Shown: piece by piece, positions 34,069 to 43,617 of the stretch
Layout: every line of letters starts with the position of its first letter
Position numbering within the stretch: the first letter of the stretch is position 1
Source: Curtobacterium sp. SGAir0471
GTDB lineage: Bacteria > Actinomycetota > Actinomycetes > Actinomycetales > Microbacteriaceae
NCBI RefSeq assembly: GCF_005490985.1
Contig: NZ_CP027869.1
Span: forward strand, 744,001-808,000
Direction: 5' to 3'
Length of the DNA: 64,000 bases
Translations under genes and position numbers: made by a program
Notes under the pieces: model-generated
Told to the model about the DNA's origin: nothing
Seen by the model: the letters and a program-made list of their open reading frames with translations, nothing else
The model's database searches: none

Positions 34069-35247
34069 TTACTCGGTCGCCTCGGCCTCGGAGAGCTCGC
34101 GCCGCGTACGGTAGCGACGCGCGCGCAGGCTGACGACGACGGCCGAGGCCAGGATCGCGATGCCCGAGCCGACGAGCACGGCGAGGACGCCCTCGTCGAG
34201 GATCTCCTCGTTCCGGGCGAACGCCAGCTCGTTCATGAGCAGTGAGACGGTGAAGCCGATCCCGCCGAGCACCCCGACAGTGACGATCGACCAGAACGAC
34301 AGCGTCGAACGGCCCGGTGCGCGGAAGATCCGCGTCGCGACGGCGCCGAAGAGCGTGATGCCGATCACCTTGCCCACCGGCAGCGCGAGCACGACGGCCC
34401 AGAACGTGGGGGAGAGCTCCCCGATGCCGACGGCCGGGATCACGACCGCGGCCGAAGCGAACGCGAACACCGGCAGGACGATCGCGTTCGACCACGGCTC
34501 CACACCCTCGTGCAGCGTGTGCCCCGGACGACGGGGCAGCACGAGACCGAGCGCGACGCCGGCGATCGTGGCGTGCACGCCCGAGTGGTACACGAGCCAC
34601 CACGTGACGAGCCCGACCAGCACCATCGCGGCGATGATCCACACCTGTCCGGTGCGGTTCGGGCGGAGCAGCCGACCGAGCACCGCGAAGACGGCGAGTG
34701 CGACGACCGCGGCGCCGAGCGCGAGGAAGTCCGTGCCGTGTGCGAAGACGACGGCGATGATGACGATCGCGATGAGGTCGTCGAGCACCGCGAGCGCGAG
34801 CAGGAACACCCGGATCGTCGACGGCAACCCCCTGCCGAACATCGCGAGGACCCCGAGCGCGAACGCGATGTCGGTCGCCGTCGGGATCGGCCAGCCGTGC
34901 TGGTACGGCGTGCCCGAGGTGACGAGGAGGAAGATCCCCGCCGGCACGAACACACCGCCGACCGCCGCGATCGCCGGGATGACCGCCGTCTTCGCGTTCG
35001 ACAGCTCACCGTCGAGCAGCTCCTGCTTGAGCTCGATCGCGACGAGCAGGAAGAACACCGCGAGCAGCCCGTCGCTGATCCAGTGCGACACCGACAGGTC
35101 GAGGCCGATCGCTCCCCACGGCGAGTGCGCGTCGAGGGCTCGTTCGAGGCCGGGCCCGAGCGGCGAATTCGCCACGAGCAGGCCGAGCACGGCGGCGGTC
35201 AGGAGCGCGATGGCGCTGAAGCGGGGGGAGCGGACGAGTGCCGACAT
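34069..35247 (-). CDS. nhaA: Na+/H+ antiporter NhaA
   Basis: 392 residues. Exchanges two protons for one sodium across the membrane for pH and Na homeostasis. Hydrophobic segments number about eleven or twelve. Family signatures include VAIELKQELLDGELSNAKTAVIPAIAAVGG, the translocation motif PTATDIAFALGVLAMFGRGLP (Asp), ALAVLDDLIAIVIIAV with the ion-binding Asp pair, and GIGFTVSLLMNELAF near the C-terminus. ATG at 35247 (MSALVRSPRFS) is chosen over upstream in-frame codons because GGAG sits about nine bases before it. It is divergent from mazG. Confidence 0.96.
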   Translation of the reverse strand: MSALVRSPRFSAIALLTAAVLGLLVANSPLGPGLERALDAHSPWGAIGLDLSVSHWISDGLLAVFFLLVAIELKQELLDGELSNAKTAVIPAIAAVGGVFVPAGIFLLVTSGTPYQHGWPIPTATDIAFALGVLAMFGRGLPSTIRVFLLALAVLDDLIAIVIIAVVFAHGTDFLALGAAVVALAVFAVLGRLLRPNRTGQVWIIAAMVLVGLVTWWLVYHSGVHATIAGVALGLVLPRRPGHTLHEGVEPWSNAIVLPVFAFASAAVVIPAVGIGELSPTFWAVVLALPVGKVIGITLFGAVATRIFRAPGRSTLSFWSIVTVGVLGGIGFTVSLLMNELAFARNEEILDEGVLAVLVGSGIAILASAVVVSLRARRYRTRRELSEAEATE

Positions 35248-35350
35248 GAATCTCCGACGGTGAGCGGGTACGGGCGGGTGACCGTCGACCAGACTTCCCG
35301 ACACACCAGGGGCGATCATACTGGAGCGCCCTGCGTGCGAGCATGGCGCC

Positions 35351-36043
35351 ATGACCGCCGTCACGGACCTCGTCGAAGTCGTCGACCGCCTGCTCGCTCC
35401 CGAGGGTGGCTGCGTGTGGAACCGGGCACAGACCCATGCGTCACTCGCGCGGTACGCCGTCGAGGAGTCGTACGAACTCGTCGACGCGATCGACTCCGGG
35501 GACGACGTCGAACTGCGCGAGGAGCTCGGCGACCTGCTCTACCAGGTCGTGCTGCACGCGGGTCTCGCTGCGACGGAAGGACGCTTCGACCTCGAGGACG
35601 TCGCCGCCGGTGCCCGGGACAAGATGGTCCGGCGCCACCCCCACGTGTTCGGTACGGAGCGAGCCGACACCGAGGACGAGGTCGTCCGGGTCTGGCGTGC
35701 GGCGAAGGTGGCCGAGAAGGCCTCACGGACGAGTGTGGTCGACGGGGTGCCGCGGGCGATGCCGCCGCTCGAGCGGGCCGTGAAGCTGCTCGAACGCCTG
35801 GAGGAGCGTGGGGACGCCGCCACGGTCGTCGCCGCCGTCGTGCGCGCACAGGAGCAGGCGGGTGCGGGCGCGAGCGCGGACGGTTCGGCGGGCGCGAGCG
35901 CGTCGGGAGACGTGGTGGACGAACGGTGGGGCGCGGGGATGCTCGCCGAGGTCGCGGCTGCGCGGGAGGCGGGCATCGACGTGGTGGCGAGCCTGCGGGC
36001 TGCGGTGACCCGGCTGGAAGCCGAGGCGCGCGTCGGGGAGTGA
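35351..36043 (+). CDS. mazG: MazG nucleoside triphosphate pyrophosphohydrolase
   Basis: 230 residues. Hydrolyses non-canonical or excess NTPs to NMP and pyrophosphate. The metal-binding motif is EESYELVDAI ... ELREELGDLLYQVVLH (EExxE12-28ExxD), followed by HPHVFG and EVVRVWRAAK. A glycine/serine/alanine-rich insertion (residues 172-188) interrupts the second half; the last 40 residues continue the helical repeat. ATG at 35351. It precedes hisS and eno, matching the Rv1021-eno neighbourhood in M. tuberculosis (from memory). Confidence 0.93.
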   Translation: MTAVTDLVEVVDRLLAPEGGCVWNRAQTHASLARYAVEESYELVDAIDSGDDVELREELGDLLYQVVLHAGLAATEGRFDLEDVAAGARDKMVRRHPHVFGTERADTEDEVVRVWRAAKVAEKASRTSVVDGVPRAMPPLERAVKLLERLEERGDAATVVAAVVRAQEQAGAGASADGSAGASASGDVVDERWGAGMLAEVAAAREAGIDVVASLRAAVTRLEAEARVGE

Positions 36044-36092
36044 GTCGTGCCTCCAGTCCGGGCCGGACAGGGTCGGGCAGACGAGTGAGAGA

Positions 36093-36260
36093 GCGGGCAC
36101 CCTCCCAACCCGAAAAAGGAGGGTGCCCGCGAGCGGGTACGACGCACCAGGGAAGTTGCGTCGACAGGGACACCCGCTCGAACCGCGGGGCGCCGTTGCA
36201 GCACACCGTCCCCGCGAACGATCTGGTGATCGGATCAGCGGACCACCAGACCGAGGTTCT
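36093..36260 (-). ncRNA. Candidate small RNA with four stem-loops between mazG and hisS
   Basis: A strong minus-strand promoter (TTGCAC at 36290-36295, 17-base spacer, TACGCT at 36267-36272) would start a transcript near 36260. Read on the minus strand the region then folds into four consecutive hairpins: CTGGTG...CACCAG, CGCGGGG...CCCCGCG, GAGCGGGT...ACCCGCTC enclosing a second perfect hairpin CGACGCA...TGCGTCG, and finally a perfect 13-bp GCGGGCACCCTCC...GGAGGGTGCCCGC hairpin with UUUUU in its loop and a pyrimidine-rich UCUCUCACU tail (36093-36130), a plausible terminator. No ribosome-binding site or coding frame of matching length is convincing. I cannot match it to SRP RNA, 6S, 6C or tmRNA by eye. 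Confidence 0.55.
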
Positions 36261-36266
36261 GCATGT

Positions 36267-36295
36267 AGCGTATCAGCGGGTCGGAGCGCGTGCAA
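36267..36295 (-). promoter_or_regulatory. Promoter of the candidate RNA
   Basis: TTGCAC, a spacer of exactly 17 bases, then TACGCT reading leftward. It is the closest match to a sigma-70 consensus I saw in the window. It lies just upstream of hisS, in the opposite direction. Confidence 0.6.
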
Positions 36296-36326
36296 CCGTC
36301 ACCGTCCGCTCTGGCAGGATTGGCGC

Positions 36327-37571
36327 ATGGCAACGACCGTGACGGCTCCCCGTGGCATGCGTGACTTCCTCCCGGCGGAGAAGGCCCGTCGCGAGCACGT
36401 CCTCGGGGTCGTCCGCGACGTCTACGCGCGACACGGGTTCGACGAGATCGAGACCCCCGTCGTCGAGGACGCCGCACGACTGCACTCGGGCCTGGGTGGC
36501 GACAACGAGAAGCTCGCGTTCGCGGTGATGCGCCGCGGGCTCACGACCGAGGACCTGCAGCAGGCGGGTGCACCGCTCGACCTCGCGGACCTCGGGCTCC
36601 GCTTCGACCTGACCGTCCCGCTCGCCCGCTTCTACGCCTCGCACCGTGCCGAGCTGCCGTCGGTGTTCCGCGCCGTGCAGATCGCACCGGTCTGGCGTGC
36701 CGAGCGTCCGCAGAAGGGGCGCTACCGGCAGTTCGTCCAGTGCGACATCGACATCCTCGGCGAGCCGGGGCAGCTCGCGGAGATCGAGCTCATCCGCGCG
36801 ACCACCGCGGCGCTCGACGCGCTCGGCATCGCGGACACCACGATCCGCATCAACGACCGGCGGATCCTGCTCGCGCTGCTCGCCTCGTGGGGGATCACGG
36901 ACCCCGGCGCCGCGGAAAGGGCCCTGATCACGGTCGACAAGCTCGACAAGATCGGTGCCGACGGCGTGGCCGCCGAGCTCCGGTCGACGATCGGTGCCGA
37001 CCTGCCCGGCCTCGAGGACACCATCCGCGCGCTCGAGGCAGCGGGCTGGGACTCGGTCGAGGGCGCGGCGTGGCTCGACGCCGAGGCCTTCGCCGACCTG
37101 CTCCGGCTGCGCGAGGCCCTGCCCGGCGTCGACCTCCGCTTCGACCCGACGCTCGTGCGCGGCATGGGCTACTACACCGGGACGATCTTCGAGGTCGCCC
37201 ACCCGGACTTCGGGTACAGCCTGGGCGGCGGCGGTCGCTACGACGGCATGATCGGGCGCTTCCTCGGGCAGGACGTCCCCGCGGTCGGGTTCTCGCTCGG
37301 GTTCGAGCGGCTCGTCGACCTCGTCACGCTGCCCGAGTCGGCGGAGTCCGACGCGGTCGTGCTCCTGTACGACAAGGACGTCGACCCGATCCGTCTCGCG
37401 GCGCTCAAGTCCGAGGCCCTCGAGTCGCACCGCCGCGTGCGCCTCGAGCGCCGGCCGAAGAACACCAAGAACCTGCTCGCCGGGCTCGCCGAGCAGGGCT
37501 TCGCGGCCTTCGCCAGCGTGCGCGCCGACACCGAGACCCTGGAAGGTGTCGAGTTCCGCCCGCTGGCGTGA
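36327..37571 (+). CDS. hisS: Histidyl-tRNA synthetase
   Basis: 414 residues, class II synthetase charging tRNA-His. Motif 1 is seen early (APRGMRDFLPAEKARREHVLGVV, DEIETPVVEDAARL). Motif 2 is APVWRAERPQKGRYRQFVQCDIDILG. HisA-type motifs are DPTLVRGMGYYTGTIFEV and the Gly-rich GYSLGGGGRYDGM. Motif 3 is FSLGFERLVDLV. The C-terminal anticodon-binding domain is VDPIRLAALKSEALESHRRV. ATG at 36327 has CAGGAT six bases before it (leaderless). It is divergent from the candidate small RNA, whose promoter lies about 32 bases upstream of its start. Confidence 0.97.
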   Translation: MATTVTAPRGMRDFLPAEKARREHVLGVVRDVYARHGFDEIETPVVEDAARLHSGLGGDNEKLAFAVMRRGLTTEDLQQAGAPLDLADLGLRFDLTVPLARFYASHRAELPSVFRAVQIAPVWRAERPQKGRYRQFVQCDIDILGEPGQLAEIELIRATTAALDALGIADTTIRINDRRILLALLASWGITDPGAAERALITVDKLDKIGADGVAAELRSTIGADLPGLEDTIRALEAAGWDSVEGAAWLDAEAFADLLRLREALPGVDLRFDPTLVRGMGYYTGTIFEVAHPDFGYSLGGGGRYDGMIGRFLGQDVPAVGFSLGFERLVDLVTLPESAESDAVVLLYDKDVDPIRLAALKSEALESHRRVRLERRPKNTKNLLAGLAEQGFAAFASVRADTETLEGVEFRPLA

Positions 37572-37624
37572 ACTCCTCCACACCCGACGTCATCCGCGGC
37601 GAGACGTCCACCGCGCCTCGGTAG

Positions 37625-38953
<1,329 letters not shown>

Positions 38954-38972
38954 GTCGCACACCGCACGGCTC

Positions 38973-39007
38973 GAGACGCCGTCCTCCTTCCGGGAGGGCG
39001 GCGTCTC
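38973..39007 (+). terminator. Enolase terminator hairpin
   Basis: GAGACGCCG arm against CGGCGTCTC with inner CCTCC / GGAGG pairing around a TTCC loop, 20 bases after the enolase stop. Good stem, no U-run. Confidence 0.7.
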
Positions 39008-39072
39008 GCCGTTCCCGGGCGGTCCTGCCGCCGCCGACGCCGGTACGGGTCACTGCCGTCGGCCCGGGTTCC

Positions 39073-39123
39073 GGTCGCACGACCTGCCGCTCGACTTCGG
39101 CGCCGGCGGCAAGTCGTGCGACC
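39073..39123. repeat. Long inverted repeat between eno and the FtsB-like gene
   Basis: GGTCGCACGACCTGCCG pairs with CGGCAAGTCGTGCGACC (17 bp, one mismatch) around a 17-base loop. Together with the eno terminator and the next family hairpin it fills most of the 366-base gap; no small gene is supported there. Confidence 0.7.
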
Positions 39124-39198
39124 AGGACGTCAGCGGGCGGCGAGTCCTGCGACGGGAACCGTCGGGGCCGGGACGGGAGTGCGGCCGGACCGACCGTC

Positions 39199-39240
39199 GG
39201 ACGGGAGGCGCGTGGCGACCGTGCGCCGCGCCTCCCGTCC
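39199..39240. repeat. GACGGGAGGCGCG-family hairpin
   Basis: GGACGGGAGGCGCG pairs with CGCGCCTCCCGTCC; the loop region TGGCGACCGTGCGC allows a little more pairing. It lies upstream of the FtsB-like gene and downstream of the eno terminator. Confidence 0.85.
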
Positions 39241-39319
39241 GCTGGGAGGGTACCGAGCGACGCGTGCCGGCCCGCGTGCCGGGCCACGCGACCGACCGGG
39301 GCCGGGTTATCGTCGAGCC

Positions 39320-39877
39320 GTGCCCAGCCAGAAGCCCCGCGTCCGCCGCATCCCCGTGGCCGTGCCGGAGTCCGGCGCGCACGAGCAGCCCTGGTACCGG
39401 TCGATCCGGTTCTCGGGGTTCAGCCTGCTCATGCTGGCGATCATCGTGCTGTTCGTCGTCGTGCTCGCGCCCTCGCTGCGTACGCTGATCCAGCAGCAGG
39501 AGCAGATCGCGCAGCAGCAGCGCGAGGTGGCGGCGCAGAAGGCGGACGTCAGCCAGAAGAAGCAGGACGTTGCACGGTGGGACGACCCGGCCTACATCGA
39601 GGCGCAGGCCCGTGACCGGCTGCTCTACGTCTACCCGGGCGAGGAGAGCTACCTCGTCATGGGCGCCGAGCAGGCGAAGGGGTCCGACCGTGCCGAGACG
39701 GACTCCGGCAGCCCGGTCAGCTCGACCGTGCAGACGCCGAAGGTCGACTGGGTGCAGGCGATGCTCTCCAGCGTCCTGCAGTCCGGCCTGACGGAGAAGA
39801 CCACCGAGGAGCTCGTCGCTCCCGACGTCTCCGGCACCGGGGACCCGACCGGCGCCGCCACCAGCGACGGCAAGTAG
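39320..39877 (+). CDS. FtsB/DivIC-like septum formation initiator protein
   Basis: 185 residues. The cytoplasmic tail is Arg/Pro-rich, then one membrane helix (about residues 31-51, FSGFSLLMLAIIVLFVVVLAP), a coiled coil (TLIQQQEQIAQQQREVAAQKADVSQKKQDVARW), and the short YIEAQARDRLLYVYPGEESYLV box that defines the DivIC/FtsB family. The last 70 residues are a disordered Thr/Ser tail with a VDWVQAMLSSVLQ helix. It is expected to join the divisome with FtsL/FtsQ. GTG at 39320 is preceded by a TTATCG box. It sits between eno and DUF501, as Rv1024 does in M. tuberculosis (from memory). Confidence 0.9.
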   Translation: MPSQKPRVRRIPVAVPESGAHEQPWYRSIRFSGFSLLMLAIIVLFVVVLAPSLRTLIQQQEQIAQQQREVAAQKADVSQKKQDVARWDDPAYIEAQARDRLLYVYPGEESYLVMGAEQAKGSDRAETDSGSPVSSTVQTPKVDWVQAMLSSVLQSGLTEKTTEELVAPDVSGTGDPTGAATSDGK

Positions 39878-39942
39878 GGCCCGAGCGGCTCCGCCGTCAC
39901 GGAGTAGGACGGCGAGCGGGTCTCGGGTAGGCTCACGTGCCC

Positions 39943-40491
39943 GTGACGACCCCTCCCTTCGACCCGCCGTCCGACCGCGACATCCAGGTCGTCTCGGCGC
40001 AGCTCGGGCGACCGGCCCGCGACGTCGTCGGGATCGCGGCACGGTGCGTGTGCGGCAACCCCACCGTCGTGTCGACGAAGCCCCGACTCGCGAACGGCAC
40101 CCCGTTCCCGACGTTCTACTACCTGTGCCACCCCGCCGCCACCGCGGCCGTGAGCACGCTCGAGGCGAACCACGTCATGCCCGAGCTCGCCGCCCTGCTC
40201 GAGGACGAGACCGTCGCGGCGCAGTACCGCGCGGCCCACGAGTCCTACCTGGCGGACCGCGAGTCGATCGAGCACGTCGACGAGATCGACGGCATCAGCG
40301 CCGGTGGCATGCCCACCCGCGTGAAGTGCCTGCACGCCCTCGTCGGCCACGCCCTCGCTGCCGGACCCGGCGTCAACCCCATCGGCGACCTCGCGCTCGA
40401 GCGCGTGGACTGGTCGCCCTCCCGGTGTGAGTGCCGGGCGTATGATGGCATCGCAGACGCTGGAGTCGGGGCGGGTGGCGGCGAAGTCTGA
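39943..40491 (+). CDS. DUF501 family protein
   Basis: 182 residues, function unknown. Three cysteine pairs or clusters are visible: CVCGNP, the Cys of YLCHPAA, and the C-terminal CECRAYDG, with an additional VKCLHALVGH. The last motifs (RVKCLHALVGHALAAGPGVNPIGD) are the family signature and suggest a metal site (inference). GTG at 39943 is chosen because TAGGCT ends nine bases before it; the in-frame GTG at 39937 would be only three bases after it. It is in the conserved eno-FtsB-DUF501 row (Rv1023-Rv1025 from memory). Confidence 0.88.
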   Translation: MTTPPFDPPSDRDIQVVSAQLGRPARDVVGIAARCVCGNPTVVSTKPRLANGTPFPTFYYLCHPAATAAVSTLEANHVMPELAALLEDETVAAQYRAAHESYLADRESIEHVDEIDGISAGGMPTRVKCLHALVGHALAAGPGVNPIGDLALERVDWSPSRCECRAYDGIADAGVGAGGGEV

Positions 40492-40538
40492 CCAGCCTCC
40501 CGGCAAGCAACCACCCCACTCCAAGGAGATCATCCCCC

Positions 40539-42014
40539 GTGCCCAAGATCCTCGTCGTCGGCGGCGGCTACGCCGGTTTCTACACCGCCTGGAAGCTCGA
40601 GAAGCACCTGCGTCAGGGTGAAGCCGAGGTCACCATGGTGGACCCGCTCCCGTACATGACGTACCAGCCGTTCCTGCCCGAGGTCGCGGCCGGTTCGATC
40701 GAGCCGCGTCACGCGATCGTGTCGCACCGTCGCCACCTGAAGAAGACGCGCGTCGTCACGGCGAAGGTCACGAAGGTCGACCACGCCACGAAGACCGCGA
40801 CGATCACCCCGGCCGAGGGCGAGGCGTGGGAGGAGTCCTACGACCAGATCGTGATGACCGCCGGTGCCGTCTCGCGCACCTTCCCGATCCCGGGTGTCGC
40901 GGACGAGGCCATCGGCCTGAAGACCATCGAGGAGGCCGCGGCGATCCGCGACAAGATCCTCACGAACTTCCACAAGGCGGCGAACCTGCCGGCCGGTCCC
41001 GAGCGTGACCGCCTGCTCACCGTCGTCGTGGTCGGTGGTGGCTTCGCCGGCATCGAGGTCTTCGCCGAGCTCCGCTCCTTCGCGTCCGACCTGCTGAAGA
41101 GCTTCCCGCAGCTGTCCTTCGACGACACGCACTTCCACCTGGTCGAGGCGATGGGCCGCATCATGCCCGAGGTGTCGCTCGAGACCTCGCACTGGGTGCT
41201 CGAGAACCTGGCGTCCCGCGGAGCCACGGTGCACCTCGAGACCCAGCTCGCCTCGGCCGAGGGCGGCGTCTGCCAGCTCAAGGCCAAGGACGAGTCGATC
41301 CAGACGATCGAGTCCGACCTCATCATCTGGACCGCCGGCGTCATGGCGAACCCGATGGTCAAGGGGACCGACTTCCCGCTCGAGCAGCGCGGTCGCATCC
41401 GTGTGCAGCCCGACCTCCGCGTGGTCGACGACAACGGCGTGATCGCCGACGCGTGGGCCTGCGGTGACGTCGCGGCGGTCCCTGACCTGACCGGCGGCGG
41501 TGTCGGCGGCTTCTGCGTGCCGAACGCCCAGCACGCCGTTCGCCAGGCGAAGCAGCTCGCGAAGAACCTGGTCGCGGTGATCCGCGGCGAGGCGACGAAC
41601 GACTACAAGCACGAGAACCTCGGCGCCGTCGCGGGCCTCGGTCTCGGCACCGGTGTGTTCCAGTCCGGCAAGTTCGCCATGAAGGGCTTCCTGGCCTGGG
41701 GTGCGCACCGTGGCTACCACGGCCTCGCGATGCCGTCGTGGGAGCGCAAGTGGCGCGTCATCGGCGACTGGGTGGGCGGCTTCTTCCTGGGCCGTGACAT
41801 CGCGTCGCTCGACGACCGCGAGACCCCGCGTGCCGCGTTCGAGGCCTTCGCGTCGCGTCCGAAGCCCGCTGCTGCCGAGGAGCCGAAGGCCGTCGCTGCC
41901 CCGGCTCCGGAGGAGGGCAAGCCCGCCGACGCCGCCGGCCCGGCGTACGCCACCCCGGCGGAGGACGTCTCGAAGGACGCTGCGCCGGTCGCAGCTCCGG
42001 CCGACGCCAAGTAG
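40539..42014 (+). CDS. ndh: Type II NADH dehydrogenase (NAD(P)/FAD oxidoreductase)
   Basis: 491 residues. Oxidises NADH and reduces quinone without pumping protons. The FAD motif is KILVVGGGYAGFYTAWKLEKHL; the NADH motif VVVVGGGFAGIEVFAEL sits near residue 165; the second flavin motif is ADAWACGDVAAVPD. The quinone/membrane region includes GFCVPNAQHAVRQAKQLAKNL and C-terminal MKGFLAWGAHRGYHGLAMPSWERKWRVIGDWVGGFFLGRDI, a hydrophobic helix pair typical of NDH-2. The final 60 residues are an alanine/proline tail. GTG at 40539 follows AAGGAG by about nine bases. It is presumably the respiratory entry enzyme here. Confidence 0.94.
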   Translation: MPKILVVGGGYAGFYTAWKLEKHLRQGEAEVTMVDPLPYMTYQPFLPEVAAGSIEPRHAIVSHRRHLKKTRVVTAKVTKVDHATKTATITPAEGEAWEESYDQIVMTAGAVSRTFPIPGVADEAIGLKTIEEAAAIRDKILTNFHKAANLPAGPERDRLLTVVVVGGGFAGIEVFAELRSFASDLLKSFPQLSFDDTHFHLVEAMGRIMPEVSLETSHWVLENLASRGATVHLETQLASAEGGVCQLKAKDESIQTIESDLIIWTAGVMANPMVKGTDFPLEQRGRIRVQPDLRVVDDNGVIADAWACGDVAAVPDLTGGGVGGFCVPNAQHAVRQAKQLAKNLVAVIRGEATNDYKHENLGAVAGLGLGTGVFQSGKFAMKGFLAWGAHRGYHGLAMPSWERKWRVIGDWVGGFFLGRDIASLDDRETPRAAFEAFASRPKPAAAEEPKAVAAPAPEEGKPADAAGPAYATPAEDVSKDAAPVAAPADAK

Positions 42015-42093
42015 CACCGGCACCAGACGACCGACGGCCGTCGCCCCCGCGTGGGGCGGCGGCCGTCGTCGCGTCGGTAGGCTGTTGCGGCCC

Positions 42094-42167
42094 GCCCCCG
42101 TGGCCCAATCGGTAGAGGCATGCGACTTAAAATCGCCGAGTTGTGGGTTCGAGTCCCACCGGGGGTA
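42094..42167 (+). tRNA. tRNA-Leu(UAA), 74 nt, no long variable arm
   Basis: Acceptor GCCCCCG pairs with CGGGGGT (one G-U) and is followed by discriminator A; the CCA end is not encoded. T-arm GTGGG-TTCGAGT-CCCAC is perfect. The anticodon loop CTTAAAA gives anticodon UAA (Leu, UUA codon), a codon very rare in a genome this GC-rich. The anticodon stem has four good pairs and a mismatch at 27-43. Only about five or six bases link the anticodon stem to the T-arm, whereas leucine tRNAs normally carry a long variable arm. A TAGGCT box lies at 42080-42085. Confidence 0.9.
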
Positions 42168-42269
42168 CGACGGCGGCGTGGTCGTTCTCCCAGAGCGGCA
42201 GTGTTCGCCCGACAGTCGGGGCGAACTGTCGCTTTCGCGGAGCCCTCGCGTGGCCCCTACGATCGTCCC

Positions 42270-43598
42270 GTGGTCGGACTCGGAAGCGCCCTCGCGAACC
42301 TGCGCAACGCACTCAACCGACCCGAGGCGCACGTCGAGGTCGTCGACGGCGAGACGGTCCCCACCGGCATGCTCCTCGGCACCCTCGGTGCGCTGCTGCT
42401 CGACGCCGGCAGCTCCGTGACCGACGTCCGCTCCGCACTCGAGAAGGCCCGCGACGCCGCCGGGGTCGGCCCGACGCTCGCCGTGGGGGTCCTGCCCGCG
42501 CTCGTCATGGTCAGCGAGGTCGCCACCGGCGCCGCCACGATCGTGAACGCCGAGGGCGTCGAGCTCTCCTCCCGCCAGGCAGCACGCGCGAACCGACTGG
42601 TGCTCGGCCTGGAGCGCGGGTCGATCGCCCTCGCCGAGATCCCCGCCCGCGTGCGCGCCATCCGTGCGGGCACCGTCCCGCCGCCCGCGCTGCCCTGGAT
42701 CGCCGGCAACGCCCTGACCTCGGTCGGGCTGGCGGTCGTGTTCCGCTGCCCGTGGTGGGCGATCGTGCTCGCGCTCGTCGTCGGCGCCCTGGTCGGCGTG
42801 CTCAGCCTGGTGCTCCGTCGCTTCCGCGAGGCCGTCGCGATCATCCCCTTCCTCGCCGCCTTCATGTCGACGAGCGTCGTCGGCATCGTCGCCGCCGGCA
42901 CCGGCTTCGACCACGTGCCGCTGTTCGCCGTGTGCGCACCCGTGGCGGTGTTCGTGCCCGGTGCGCTCATCACCAACGCGCTGCTCGAGCTCACCGCGGC
43001 CGACATCGTGACCGGTGCCTCGCGGCTGGTGCAGGGGCTCATCACGCTCGGCTTCATGGCCGCGGGCATCGCCGCGGGCAGCGCGCTGACCGGGCTGCGC
43101 GTGGACCCGTCGTCCGCCGCGCTCGTCGGCGAGGTCGCCGGCGTCGGCACCCTCCGCGGCGGTTGGGAGGCCGTGCCCTCCTACTGGGTGTCCTGGGTCG
43201 CGGTGGTCGGGCTGGCGGTCGGACTCGGGCTGGTGTTCCGCTCCGGCTGGCGGCTCACGCTCGTGTCCGTCGCCGTCATGACGAGCGCCTACGCGGTCGT
43301 CAGCGGCACCACGCCCGTCTGGGGGAGCGTCGTCGCCACGGGCGCTGCGGCCGCACTGCTGTTCGTCGCGACGCGCCTGCTCGAACGCCTCGTGCCGGTG
43401 ATCCCGGCGACGGTGTCGTTCTTCCCCGCGTTCCTGCTCCTGGTGCCGGGCACCGTGGGGCTCGTCGCGGTCACCACCTTCGACCCGGTCGCGCTCGGCA
43501 CGCCGCTCGCGACCTTCGTCAGCCTCTGCATCGGGACGAAGATCGGTGGGCTGCTGCCCGGGCTGTTCCGGCGGAACGCTCCGCACCACATCGCCTGA
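42270..43598 (+). CDS. Threonine/serine exporter family protein (ThrE-like)
   Basis: 442 residues with a soluble N-terminal domain (about 1-115, DUF1212/ThrE first part, DGETVPTGMLLGTLGALLLDAGSSVTDVRSALEKARDAAG) followed by about ten membrane helices in the two-part arrangement of PF06738 plus PF12821 (for example GNALTSVGLAVVFRCPWWAIVLALVVGALVG and VIPATVSFFPAFLLLVPGTVGL). GTG at 42270 has TACGAT six bases before it (leaderless), and the upstream extension overlaps the tRNA. Likely exports threonine/serine or small peptides; the direct substrate is unproven. Confidence 0.85.
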   Translation: MVGLGSALANLRNALNRPEAHVEVVDGETVPTGMLLGTLGALLLDAGSSVTDVRSALEKARDAAGVGPTLAVGVLPALVMVSEVATGAATIVNAEGVELSSRQAARANRLVLGLERGSIALAEIPARVRAIRAGTVPPPALPWIAGNALTSVGLAVVFRCPWWAIVLALVVGALVGVLSLVLRRFREAVAIIPFLAAFMSTSVVGIVAAGTGFDHVPLFAVCAPVAVFVPGALITNALLELTAADIVTGASRLVQGLITLGFMAAGIAAGSALTGLRVDPSSAALVGEVAGVGTLRGGWEAVPSYWVSWVAVVGLAVGLGLVFRSGWRLTLVSVAVMTSAYAVVSGTTPVWGSVVATGAAAALLFVATRLLERLVPVIPATVSFFPAFLLLVPGTVGLVAVTTFDPVALGTPLATFVSLCIGTKIGGLLPGLFRRNAPHHIA

Positions 43599-43617
43599 CG
43601 CGGGTCGTCGGTCGGCG

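Noticed and set aside
36044..36326. A T-box or other known riboswitch controlling hisS
   Set aside because: No T-box motif or antiterminator was seen, and the promoter and terminator-like hairpin read away from hisS.
42094..42270. tRNA-Leu as a possible integration site (att) for a mobile element
   Set aside because: No integrase, repeated tRNA 3' end or atypical composition downstream; core-type genes follow.
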